Positions 48,203-60,915 of a DNA stretch of 64,000 nt are shown here, in pieces; position 1 is the stretch's first letter, and the number at the start of each line of letters is the position of its first letter. The stretch spans positions 14,162,484-14,226,483 of the forward strand of contig NC_092564.1 in assembly GCF_037975245.1 (NCBI RefSeq), written 5' to 3'. The position numbers and the translations under genes were made by a program. The notes below the pieces were generated by a model that saw only the letters and a list, made by a program, of their open reading frames with translations, searched no databases and was not told the DNA's origin. The stretch is from Apostichopus japonicus (Eukaryota > Echinodermata > Holothuroidea > Aspidochirotida > Stichopodidae).

Positions 48203-51200
48203 AGCAGGCGTATATATGTATGCATGCATATGGACACGAAAACCGTTACGTTGTTAATGTCAACAGGTCAATGATATAAACAAAAGAGATCGGGCCGAAG
48301 AAAAGTGTAATTAAAACTCAAATACGGACGGTGGCAATAAAGCTTCGAAACTCGAAAGACACGTGAACTAATGTAATTAAAGGAATGACGAGTCACGTTT
48401 ACAGGAGCCGGGATAAACAGTAGAACAGATTCCTTCTCTTTCTTTTTTCCTTTTCTATTTTTGAAATAAAAATCATTGCGGAATCGATATCGAAAAATAT
48501 GATAAACAAGTTTGACGAAAGGTTTATCCGGCTAGTTCATGAGCATATATACACACATATATTGATGTAAACATAAGCATGCGTGACCTTCAAAGATTGC
48601 GGTTTATCTAAGGTAAGCGTGTTGGTATTTATATCGTGGAGGTCATATTTATATCTTACACGATGTGTGAGAGGGGGATAAGTTAATGAGTATCTGGACG
48701 TAAAAAGTTGCCCTACTTGAACAAGGCTTCAATAAAATTAAAAAAAATTAATTCCATCAAATATTTTGTACCGGTAGTTTAAACACGAAATAGTAATCGT
48801 AGACTCTTTTCTTAACTTCGGAGATTTGAACTATAAACCTGTAGTGTCGAATCAACGCCAAGACTTGGGCGGAGGAGGGGTGTTCCCCCCCCCCACCCCA
48901 TCCCTGCTACGCCTCAAATTTACAATCTATTTCGTTTTCCAATGGGATTACGATTCAGTAGGAACATTGTTCTTCTCTAAATATCCCACTTGAAGATAAG
49001 CCGTAGCCTCAAGGCTACGTCAGGCAATATGGCAATGTCCAATTTATATCCCCTGCCTTAAAGTCCAGTATGGACAAGCTTCGAAGTCAGGGCAATGCTG
49101 GTACATAACATAAAACTTAAAACCATTTTGTTCATGGCCAATGAAGGTACTCAAACGATGAAGGAGGCTAAGTGGCATATTACGTGACATCAAATGGTTA
49201 ATTTCGTAACTTTGACGGGTTTGTTTGTTTGCTGTTTTGTGTTTGCGGGAAGCGAGCAATTAAACAGTTGAGATCGTCTCAATTTTTCAGCTACTTGACA
49301 AAAATTAACACTTGTTGACGAACGGTAAAAAGAGGGCGCTATTTGGCTTTAGTCAAAGTTAACAGTCCATTCAGCGGGCAGAAAATAGTTGAAACGAATA
49401 ACGAAAGTAAAGATACTGCTAATTCTGTGACTGAAATTCACTTTATTTAGAGTGGTGTAAACACCACAACAATTCCACGTAGCGTTCGCTGTTTCCCATC
49501 CACATTGAGGTGAACAGTTTAAGGAGAGGAAGGGTTGAGGGAGAACATAATAGCTTTATATAATAATACCAATGTTTTTCTTATTAAACCGAATTCTATA
49601 CGGCTTACTCTCTCGTAACGTTCCCGTGCACTCAAGTTTAAGATTTCTCATACCCCAACAATATGAACTTAAAGGGTCGTATCTAGTAACGAGATGTCTT
49701 AGAAGACGGTGTTGGTATTTTTTTCATACATAAAGCGCCGGGGACAATGCAATTAACACTAACGCACATATATATATATATATATTTCTGTGTAGAATAT
49801 TGGAGAAGAAAAAAATCGTCATAGGCCGGTCGAGAGCCTCGTCGGGCCATGAGACAATTATGTCACCAAACCTCCTTTTTTATTTTTTTGTAAGTATATT
49901 ACGAAAAAGAGAATACAATATTATGTTCCCGTGGGGGCCTTGAAATAAAAACTAAGGACCTCAAACCGTTACGAGAGGAATGAAAATGAGGGCGCTCTTC
50001 TAGTATTGCAGTCTCGCAAGGTACCTTTTGTTTTTCAAGCCAGACGACACAGTGACGCCTGAATAGTGGAAATGTATCATGCATTAGCGTATATCATATA
50101 GTTGGGAATGAAAGATGCGGCCCGCAGGCATATTTCTTCGGCCCTCCAACCCCCCCCCCTTTCAAACCCATATTAATGCAGCCCGCGGGACATTCAAACA
50201 AAGAAAGACATTAAATAGGTATACTTTGGGGAGTTAATACATAGGGCCCCGTTGAGACAGGTTACTTCAACAAAACATGCAGATGTCAAATACTCTAGTG
50301 TAGAACAGATATTTTATATTTATTTCAATATTTTTTTTAAACAAAAAAAAGGGGGGGCTGCTATATAAGTTTCAAATATTTACATTATACTGACTCTTGT
50401 TCACGGTTGCGTGACTCTCAGGCCGTGTTTGCGCTTGTTTAATACAGTAAATTAATGAAACTAAATATGTAAAGAGCCTACAACTGCATTGCTGGTGAAC
50501 AGGGTATGTCTCATGAGTTATATCTACAAACAAACCAAAGCTAATTTACGATGGTATTAGGTATGAATTTAACGTGTAGTGAAACACGAATCAATCATGC
50601 CAATGTCAAGTCGTAAAACAATATTTATTTCCTATTGATTGTGTCTGCTGGCTCCATGATGTAGTTGTTTCAATGATACGATGAGTATAGCTTAACAGTA
50701 GCGTGGCAGTGGTTACATAGATAGATTATGATAGATATATTCGACAATGTTTTCTCGACAATTTCTCGACAACTTTAGTGATAAATGTTAGTCCCTCACA
50801 ATAATCGAACGGTTGAAAAGCGCCCGGTCAGACACGTTATACTGCTATTAAATGATGTATAGGACTTGATGACTTTATTACACATCAAGTTTTGTTCTGA
50901 TTGATATGATTAGACAACGTTTTCCATATTTCTTTATATGTTCATGGAATAATCACCTTGTTTCATATACCACTTTGTTCTTCAAGTTAGTATTAACCCC
51001 CTCCCCCCCCCCCCCCCACCCAACCCCCGAAAAACGTATGCAGTTGCAGATTAAGCATTTAGTGTTTAAAGTGAATGCATGGATATAGAACGGTAAACAT
51101 ATAGGCGGTAAACGTTAACTGAATATTGTGGCGATTACTTCTTACTTGTTACAATCAATGTTTCCCAACTGAAAATGTGGTGAGCAAGTGTGGGGGCCCA

Positions 51201-51574
51201 TAATGAGTGGTGGGCATAACCAGCACCCTGGTATAATTTTGTTGGTGGCAAGATATACGAAAGGGATGTGGGACAGTGAAGGCGTTTTATATAATACTCA
51301 TCACTGTGATGAGAGGCAATGAGAGCCTTGAGAGGTATGTGGTTTGAGGTAAAGTGTCTTGATCGAATAAGGAGAGAGGATGGAGAAAGTGGTAAGGAAA
51401 TCTCCATAATGCATAGATCCTAAGGACCCGTGGCACTCGTCCTCCACTGACCCAACCCACCCACCCACCTCTACCCCACCCCCGAAGACAAGGAAAAACG
51501 TAAACACCCCTGAACCCCTATCCCATACCATGAAAAAAGAATTACGCCACTATCACGCTCGTATATACACACAC

Positions 51575-51579
<5 letters not shown>

Positions 51580-51616
<37 letters not shown>
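51580..51616. repeat. (AT)n microsatellite
   Basis: About 18 AT units, preceded by ACACACATATAA. Confidence 0.93.
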
Positions 51617-51619
<3 letters not shown>

Positions 51620-52693
51620 TAGCTGCATAACCAGGCACAGAAAGATAATGTAGACACACAGTTCGTTGAACCAGTGCGGGTAGTTGCGGTAGAGGTTAGC
51701 ACTTTTTAGAAGTACCATTATATATATGTAAGCCGTTTCGTTCAACCATATCAGATTAGCGCCCTCAGTTATTCTCTCTGGAATTCAGCCGCTGGTGTAA
51801 TAAATAGATAAATCTTTCCAAATTTCTGAGAGATAATGGTCCATTGAAATTTATTACCGTGTCCGTGTAATACACGTTCTGCCAGCCATGCAACAATATT
51901 TATGTGGAAAGTAACCATTGTGGTCATATCATCGTGTTGTATTTCTACAGTTATGATCGTTTTCAGATCGTGTGATTTTCTACATATATATGATGATTTT
52001 CATGAAGTTTGAAGTATGTGAAATGTCTGGTAGGGTATAATTATTCTTTGTACGAAATGGAAATGATGGGGGTCATTTCAAAGATAATGACTGATGTAAA
52101 ACCTAGCTTGCTTATTAAAATACGTCGACATACCCCAATTTTGCGATTTTTTTTTTTTTTTAATCGGATGTCGGTTTACTGAGATAAGTTGGGTCCTTTT
52201 GCTAAGTAGCGTTTACATTTTCCTACTCGTATAGCCCAAAGAAAACGCATGACAAAAAGCGAGCACTTCATTTCAAAGATCTTGTGAACGACTTCGCAGC
52301 ATTGGTATAATATGTTTACTTTTCAGAAGTCAAGATCTGTTGTCAGGACGTGGAACTTGTTTCATTCAATTATTTCATAATCTTAGCGCCTATCCACGAT
52401 GCAGATTCTTTCGTTTTGTAGAAAGTAAACATCGTTGTCGACTCGTTATTAATATTTTATGCCCCCCTCTGTTCTTAAGGAAAAATTTACTGATGGCTTG
52501 CTTGAAGCTAATTATACATACCACCAAGGGTCGAGATTTTACGTAAACAAGTAAAAGGCGGCCAAGAAATAAATAAGTAAAACTAGTGAGGCCATCTATA
52601 TATCGATGTACATATACTACTACTACTATATATCATACCAAGGACAATCCTATGTGTGTTTGTACTAGTTTGTAGGAGTGTTACTTGTGTGTA

Positions 52694-52985
52694 GGAGTGT
52701 TAGCTCAGTGGTTAACGACGGGTGCCTTTCAATCATAAGGTCCCCGGTTCGAGTCACTCCCAGATTAATGTATGTTGTCCAGTTACAGAGATTTTGACAA
52801 TTGACAATTCATAATCATGGACGTTAAATATGAATGTAAGAGACTGACTTCGGTCAGCTTGCGGCTTTGATATGCCAATGATGGCTTCTTCGCGAGTTCC
52901 TGCTTGCAGGGGGATCTAAAATACATACATACATACACACATACACCCATACATAAAAACACATACATACATATACGGTATATCG
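52694..52985 (+). repeat. tRNA-derived SINE with CATA-rich tail
   Basis: Polymerase III box A-like TAGCTCAGTGG (52701-52711) and box B-like GGTTCGAGTCA (52746-52756) at tRNA-like spacing. GGAGTG at the start pairs exactly with CACTCC at 52755-52760 as an acceptor stem, but the 3' half of the T stem is missing, so it is not a functional tRNA. A ~160-bp body with CTTGCGGCTTTGATATGCCA and CGCGAGTTCCTGCTTGCAGG follows, then an ATACATACATAC tail (52919-52979). Head, body and simple-repeat tail make a SINE more likely than a tRNA pseudogene. Confidence 0.75.
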
Positions 52986-53685
52986 AGACACAGCGTATAC
53001 CACCTTGAATTGTTTTTCGGTCCATATGCAGCCTTTCTTAAGTTGAAGTTATACGTAGACTCTATCCATATTCTTTCTTTATTATGTAAATTAACTTGTC
53101 TGTCTCTAAGGAAAACCATTGAGCCCGTCGGGATTTATCATCTCGCCGCTGTTGTGAGCAAGCGACATACATTTCATCGCATTGTACCCCATTTTTGGAA
53201 TAAAGCAATTTTTTAGCTTGGGCACAAATGGGTAGTCATAATCATATGCCGTTTGTTACATTCATTTGATATATGTATAGATATATATTAACACAAACAT
53301 TTATACACAAACCCTTCGTAACGCAATTGTCATATATACACATGAATAATCTTGACATTTGTGTCAAGTATTTCTCTTCTTATGAACTACGTGTATTTTG
53401 AAGATACCAAGTCGAACTTATTATAAGTTACACAATAGCCGTGATAGCATCTTTGCTTAATTCCAACAAAGAAGCAACAACTTCAGATAACCTTTCAAGC
53501 AAAACTGTCACTTCGTGAATTCTTCTTGATCAATCAAAGGATCCTGCGTCACAAACAGTGATAAGGGCTTCGCATTATTCAGTACAGGAAGATGTTATTA
53601 GGCATCGACTGATGGACTGTTAAAGGTGTTGTGTCTTCACTCATACGTCTTAATGGGATTATTGCGAAATATTCCATAGCGTCGC

Positions 53686-53687
<2 letters not shown>

Positions 53688-53727
<40 letters not shown>
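53688..53727. repeat. (AT)n microsatellite
   Basis: About 20 AT units, uninterrupted. Confidence 0.95.
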
Positions 53728-53728
<1 letters not shown>

Positions 53729-55393
53729 CCAACTATCGTGCGCGACAAGAACAGTACTGAAACTAGTAGAGGTCAAATGTCAATGAGGTCAACAAATGGT
53801 CTAAAAACTTTCTCTAAGATTTATACTAAATGACTTTTGCTTTGGCAGTAAGTTGTGCAAATATTTCACAGTGTATGAACAATATCATGTGGACCTCTAA
53901 TTCAATAATAATAATTGTTAAACGGGTGGCTTGCAAGTTGGCAGCCTAGCTGATTTGCTAGCTCGAACTTGGTAAAAGAAAATGTCCTTTTATTCATACA
54001 TCTATATGTGTCTATATTTCACATTGGAAGACTGTTTTTTCTGGATATTGAAACATTTTGGAATAAAAATTCTATACTGTAAAACCCTTACCAGTGTATG
54101 ACATGGTTAAAGCCCATAAGGGAGTGCTACAAATAGAAGTTGGGATCTGGTTCTCAATTAATTCTTGGACAAATTTAACTCACTTGCTCTACATTAGTCA
54201 GGTAGTTATTTGAAATTTTGAGCAAATTGTATGGCAAGGTATCACAAAGCCAACTGGCTTTCTGGTTGATAATGTTGTTATTTCTTTCAGCTTCAGTAGG
54301 GAGGGTGGGTGGGGGGGGGGGTAAAGACTTCTAGTGAAACGACATAGCTTTGTATAGAATCATAAAGTCAATTCCGTTATTCGGATATCATTAAACTTTT
54401 ATGTATTAAAATTATATGACTGATTACGTCAGCATTCATATCATTTAACATGCCTATAACTGTACCCGCACGTACTTAAGCGATAAGCTTGGCTACGTAC
54501 CGAAATTATTGCTTATATGTCATGTAAGTACCCCTTGTTAAAGTATATACGTCATTTAATTCAGTCAGTATTTGGCAAAACATTTCCAAACCTGACGGTA
54601 GTTGATAAAGTTCAAATAACCGGGGTAAGTAACTTTGCAGAAATGATAAGAAATGTAGGGAACACAATTCATAGTGTTCAGTGATGTGGAAATGATGTGT
54701 AAACAACATTCTCTCCTCATGTAGCCCCCTTTTCTATGTACGTACTGTAACACCTCCTTGCTGTGATTAATGTCGGCCAACAATGTTATCAACCATCGAG
54801 TTTTGCAGCAGTCACTCCTGCAACTTTTACCAGTTATAAGACAATTCCACAGCATTCTTTCTCTCTCGTTTAACACTTGATATAGGAGGTTTTGAAGTAA
54901 GAAAACTTAGCACTTTGAAAGTAGCTTGAAACGCACATTAATGGAATGCAATATCCTGCTTTAAATCAGGGTTTATCTTTTGAACGATCACATTGAGAGG
55001 CTTTTTATTGATCCGCTAACATAATTTCTGAGTCAAGTAGCTACTGTGTGTTTGCCATGCAACTGGCGAAGACAATTACAATATAGCGCCACCTATTCAA
55101 CTAGCAGGTTTTTTTTTTTCTAACCGCACGATGTAAGTTTTATGTGCAGGTTGATAACGCAAAAGGACACTGACTGTAAAAGTTCAATGTCGTTGAAAAG
55201 TCTATATGATCAACAGAATACAACAGGTGTTCGTAAACATGGAAAACAACACACAATGACTAGTTTTCAGTGTAACAGTAGACAGTGCGTTTTATATGGG
55301 TTACGGGGAAGACATGCAGCGGTCATTATAGTTACAACTGACATCATATACGAAGCTCTATACAGTTATAGAACTATACAAACATATAGTCTG

Positions 55394-55399
<6 letters not shown>

Positions 55400-55467
<68 letters not shown>
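55400..55467. repeat. (AT)n microsatellite
   Basis: About 33 AT units, uninterrupted. Confidence 0.95.
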
Positions 55468-55470
<3 letters not shown>

Positions 55471-58400
55471 TGAACACTCTGGGCGCATTCGACGTTAAAT
55501 CTTTAATATGAGACGACATTATCAACCACAGGGAAAATTACATGTATACACAAGATGTCCCATGGGGTAATATGAAACTTCGGTGTTGTTGTATGGGGAA
55601 GCTCTAACAGATGTAAACGATAGTCTGTTTGCATAGGGTAAGAGCTTAGTGCCGTTTCTATAGACAAAGAAACAAGTACATGGCATTGATAATACTTATT
55701 ATACTTATACTACTGTGGTGTTGACCAAATTCTTTTTCATTGCGATGCGTAATGCGTCAAAAGGACCTATAAGACTTTGTACGGACTGAAGTTGAGTCAG
55801 CAGCAATCAACTAACTCATGCGACCAGTGAGTGACCAGTAAGGTCAAACCCAGAAACAAAGCAATAATAGCTTTTCGCACAAGAAAACAAACCAAAAAGA
55901 CAAAAGGGAGATCCCGGTAAAAACCACACGAGTGAATTTTTATTTTGTCATATAAATGAAGATTACTTCTTTATTTCACTTTGCTCGTTCGACCTTGGAC
56001 ATTTCATCTGTAATGCCCATTATAAACGTAAACTACAGAACGTGTTGCCGAAATTAGGTTCACGCGAAGGCGAAAGCTATAAAATCATTCACATGTTCAA
56101 ATAGAAAGGGAACAAATCCATAGAGATACCACCAATATACGCACGACAGACGTATATACGATGATTATAAATGACATATAACCACCGTTAATCGGAGAGG
56201 TGGATTATTTATGAAGTTCAGAGATCGGCTCACATTGCTGAACTGCACAATGATTTTAAATCCTCAACATCACGTTTTTCAGCGTTCTCGTTTGCAACCA
56301 ACTTGGTTAGATTTAGCAAAGCAATGATTTAAAATTTCACGCCACAACACCTGGCCAACATCAAGTCGATACTTTTGGAGTTCATTCCTCCTTCTTCGAA
56401 GCATTTAAGAAAAGGGGAGCAATGTTGTTCGAACACTGCTTCGTATAGCCTTGGTAGTCGATAATTCATTAGCGTGTATGATTGTTAATTTTACCACAAG
56501 ATTTTAAACACAGAGTTTAATATGAGAAGGTAAAAAAAAAAACACAACTTCAATTCGATTATTAACCGTCAGTAAACCTATAATTAATGCAAAATTTCCT
56601 ATATAATTGATGCACATTGGCTCGTACTAATTTGACCTTGAAGCATGTCAAGTGAAACCCATCAAAAAAGAGAGGAAAAAAAATTGTTAATTCTTTCTTG
56701 ACAGCCTTGTATAAGCTCCATTAGACTCCATATAAACTGAACTGAACTGAACTGATAGCTGAAACACCCACGCTTTTAGACGACGTACCTTCGTCAAGTA
56801 TACCGTGACAGGGGTTAATGCAAAATGCTCCAAATGTGATACCCTCAGTTTTAACCGAGTACGTATTGGAGTATCATTGCATGTTCGTATAGTGACCATT
56901 TCGAGTACGTCTACTCAACACTTAGGAGGTAAAAGCAGGCTTCTACGTCTGAATATATAAAGAACAGAATTATAGTTATAGTTATAGAATCCGTTTTTAC
57001 GATAACATTGAGCAAGCCAAATTACACGTCTCTAGAGACGCTGAAAATACACTCTATAAAGAGATACGGTGAGCTGAACAAGGGATTTTTTTTTTTAAAT
57101 TCTTAACACTTAAAAAACTATCAAAAACCCTATTGACCTTCCTATTCTAACTGTGCTGTTTTCGAAAGCTTTCTACCTAGGTATAGTTAAAAGGTAATTT
57201 TGATGCTTATCAGCTTGATTTTGAAACAGATCATGGCGGTTATAGCGAAGGCTGCATATAAGATCACGTATTCAATTAATTAATTGATGTTCGCATCTAA
57301 TATATATGGCATTTGGATATCACTCACGTATTATACCACATGTTAAAAGCAAACCTTCATGAAATGAAACTTGAATAGTCACTGCTCAATAGCGTGATTG
57401 TTACAAGATTTTGGTGTCGAACGTGGTTGTAAACAGTCTTGAAACCAACAAAAGAAAGCTATATTTTGTCGATTAAGAACTAACTTCGGGCTATTGAAAT
57501 TGGTCTCAGGTTCACCATTTTATGTTAATTGGATGCATTCATTATGCAAGTATATATCATTGCTACCACTTGCCTTTCACTCATCACGAAAGACGTGTTG
57601 ACAAATTTTAAGCTTTAAATCGCTAAGTAAGTGTTGTGTTGCAATTTGTGTAAACAACCGATAAACAGCTTTCAGGAGGGTATCACCTTTCCAGTCAGAC
57701 CATGATTAAGTATCTTTAGAAACAAGGGGAATAGAAAAACACCAATAATATGGGAAATCTAACGTAGAACGTCGCATTAAAAGCTTGAGCATGTCCCTTT
57801 CATATATATCATATACGTCCAATTCGTCCAACGTGGATGTACAAACAGTTTCATTATCACGACAGCTCTTTGAATGAAAGGAATGAGTCTTTCACCAAGT
57901 ACGGTACTTCCATTTGAGTGTTGCTAAATCCCATCTGAAACGTGAAATGCGTTATGGGCAGTAATGAATCACTGTGAATACAAACAGAGTTTGGTAAAGA
58001 CTGCCCCAAAACGTCATCAATGGCTATAATTATGATGGTATGGGAACGCTCTCTGATATCGCTATATCAATACAATTCGAATGGATGCACATTTGTGATT
58101 GAATTCACTCTTTCAGAGTGTCCATTATAACAGCCCTTTTGATGATTGACACCAGTCTTTCCCCTCAAAGTGAATTCTAGCAAATTTAGAGAGTGTCTCT
58201 CATGCTTCCATCGTAATCATGAGCACTCTCAAAAAAAGTTATTTCTCTCTCTTCGGAATTGAGAGTATACCAGCGTATGTGCATTTTTGAAAGTACATTC
58301 ATCTGGGAAATTTTATGCTTCATAGTACGTTGAGCGCTCCGATTCAAAAAACCCTTTGAAACCTCAGAGGACACGATACATCTAACTTCGTGTCAAAGAG

Positions 58401-59783
58401 CATCGCGTAAATGGTTTGCGACATAGAACGCTCAGAGATAATATCATTTCACGCTTGTAGCTCTAGGAACCATCTCCGGATTGATTAGAAAGATGACTAT
58501 TTCTTTTTTCTTTTTTCGCAACAGTTGATCTACAGCAGAAGACAGACTTAATTGAAACCTAATCAAATCAAATCCTTCTCTAGTGATTTCCAACTTATAA
58601 AGTTCGAATAAACTCGTAAAAGTAAGAGTAAGAATCACTGCGCATGATATTTTTATTCAAAGTGGGATTAAGTGAACGAGTTACAGTCCAACTCATTGTT
58701 TTCAAACGAGAGCATTGACGAATCTATAATCACGGATAATTTAAACAGGTCTGATAATACCTCGTTCGACTTAATTCTGAAAGCGAGTCGTGTTTTTAGG
58801 TTAATTGTTGTTTAAGCCATATCCAACCGCTTGTGTTAAATGTTTCTTCATATATGTAGGGCCTTAATGTCATAATTTATCAGACAACACATCCACATTC
58901 AAATAATTTATTAATGGGCATTATGATGCAATGATATGAACACATCTTTAGTCGCTGTTCGCGGTGCTTGTATATAGGTGAACGTACCATAGTATTGCCA
59001 ATTGACGCATGCGAGATGTTCCAGTAATACACGATAATAATGAACGTTTAATGAATAGAGACAAACCTAACTTGAGTGATCAAACATGCACATAAATAGC
59101 GACCAAGCTCAATAAGTTGCTTGACACAAATACCGGCGTGATCATTCTCCAAACCGTATACAGTTTGCTTATATGCTTAAATATTGAAAACTAAACATCC
59201 ATGAATCAATACACTGAACAAGGCAGTAAATATAATACTGATTGCTTGCTAATATTTGCATAACATGATAACAATAACCCCTAGATACAGTAATGCGATA
59301 TCAGACTCTCAGCCAAAGTCCTGAAAGGTAACGTCACTCGTTTAACCTTGTTATAAAATGTGTGTTATGTACTCAGCAGTGATATATGTGAAGGTTTATA
59401 TATACGTGTTGTATTGAAGCTATTACTACAAACCTTTTCTATAGCAGTATCTATTTTTCAGGTCCAATTGTATAAAGGAGGAAGAATGGCATGAGGTCGT
59501 CGGGGGTCTGGAAGTTGGTGCGTTTTGATGCATGTTTAGACTTTAAATTAAATAAATAATTGGGTTTAATCGAACATATCCTGTAAGGTTGAGGAAAAAT
59601 CAGCCTGATCAAGGCCCGATTATCGCAAAGAACCAACAACTTCTGTAAGTGAATCTGATATCACCAGTTACAGACAGTTTGTTATTGTGTACTCCCTCCT
59701 GGTCTCCCGGTTTTGCAGCAATATAATTTGCGAAAGCCTATATGTTTGTATCTAGCCTACACCGACCCACCTTTGTCAATGAG

Positions 59784-59784
<1 letters not shown>

Positions 59785-59822
<38 letters not shown>
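59785..59822. repeat. (AT)n microsatellite
   Basis: About 18 AT units; a 91-codon frame runs through it and on to 60017 but carries no recognisable motif. Confidence 0.93.
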
Positions 59823-59825
<3 letters not shown>

Positions 59826-60844
59826 AATGTTGTTTTCTATTATGTCCGGTACCTTAGAGCGGAATTTGATCCCCCAAACTTACGCTGGTATTCCCTTAAA
59901 CGCGGAGGTACACTGAAAAGAAGCCTTGGTGTTGGAAAGACAGACTGCTTGTTACATGCATCTGATGTATTGGTTTTAAATGTTAATCAGACTGAAGTTA
60001 TAGTCGCCCCCAAATAGGTAGACTTTGGATTGTATTTCGTATCGTTCTAGTTGTATCAAAAGACTCATCGAACGGAATCTAATGCAAACAAAATTCAAGA
60101 GTCTACACTGTATCTCATCAACACCGGATAATTACCATATATTTACCCGTGGCTCTAAATTTGAATTTAAAATTAATTCCTCGTGATACAAAACGTCTTT
60201 TTTAATTGAGGCTTGAAACAAGCTGCGTTCGAGATAAATTCTCCTAATAGCACATGGATTACATTTCGATTTCTTTTTGTCAGTATCCCTCACAGTTCAA
60301 ACCTAATTTGATTATTAGATAAAAAGAGGTCGTTGTTCGAATGAATGGAGGTCGGTTTATCCACTCCTGAGGATAAAAAGGGCTAAAACAATATACATGT
60401 CACTAAACTTATATACTGGAAGGTTTGGATGTGATGTCATCTTTATCCACATGTTGCTCGGAATTACGGTGGAATAACGTGTTCGATGGAGCGTGCAAAC
60501 CAGTGTTGTCCTCCACTTAGGAGGTTCGGAGGTGGTATCACTGTCTCTGTTGTTAGGTGACTCGTATTCTAACATCCTATACTTATATTAAAATGTTTGA
60601 ATCAGAATTAGAAAAGGCCGGTGCAGGAGGTAGAGAGTTGGATACTTCTGAAGGTTTATAGGATAGATAACTGGAAACTGCAGCTAAAGAAGGTTATCTG
60701 GTTGAATTTATTTCCCATTTAAACCTTTTGCTCGGTACAATCGTGTTCATTTAACTGATGGGGCTGACAAAGAGTGCATTGGCAATTTGGGATATACAGT
60801 TTAAGCTGTCTTTGGCGTGAAAGTTGAGTATATGTCAATCGAAG

Positions 60845-60915
60845 AACCACGTCAAAATTAACAATTACATTGAGTATATGTCAATCGACATGACCAAAAT
60901 TAAAACTATAGTATC
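60845..60915 (+). repeat. Short diverged duplication
   Basis: TTGAGTATATGTCAATCGA occurs twice, 45 bp apart, each followed by a CA-rich stretch with CAAAATTAA. Confidence 0.6.

Noticed and set aside
52694-52761. Functional tRNA gene
   Set aside because: The T stem cannot pair (3' half missing), the anticodon loop is eight bases, and a SINE body and tail follow.
59742-60017. 91-codon plus-strand frame, possible exon after the AT tract
   Set aside because: The start lies upstream of an (AT)n tract that the frame crosses, and the remainder resembles no known domain; a weak acceptor-like TTAG near 59857 is not enough.
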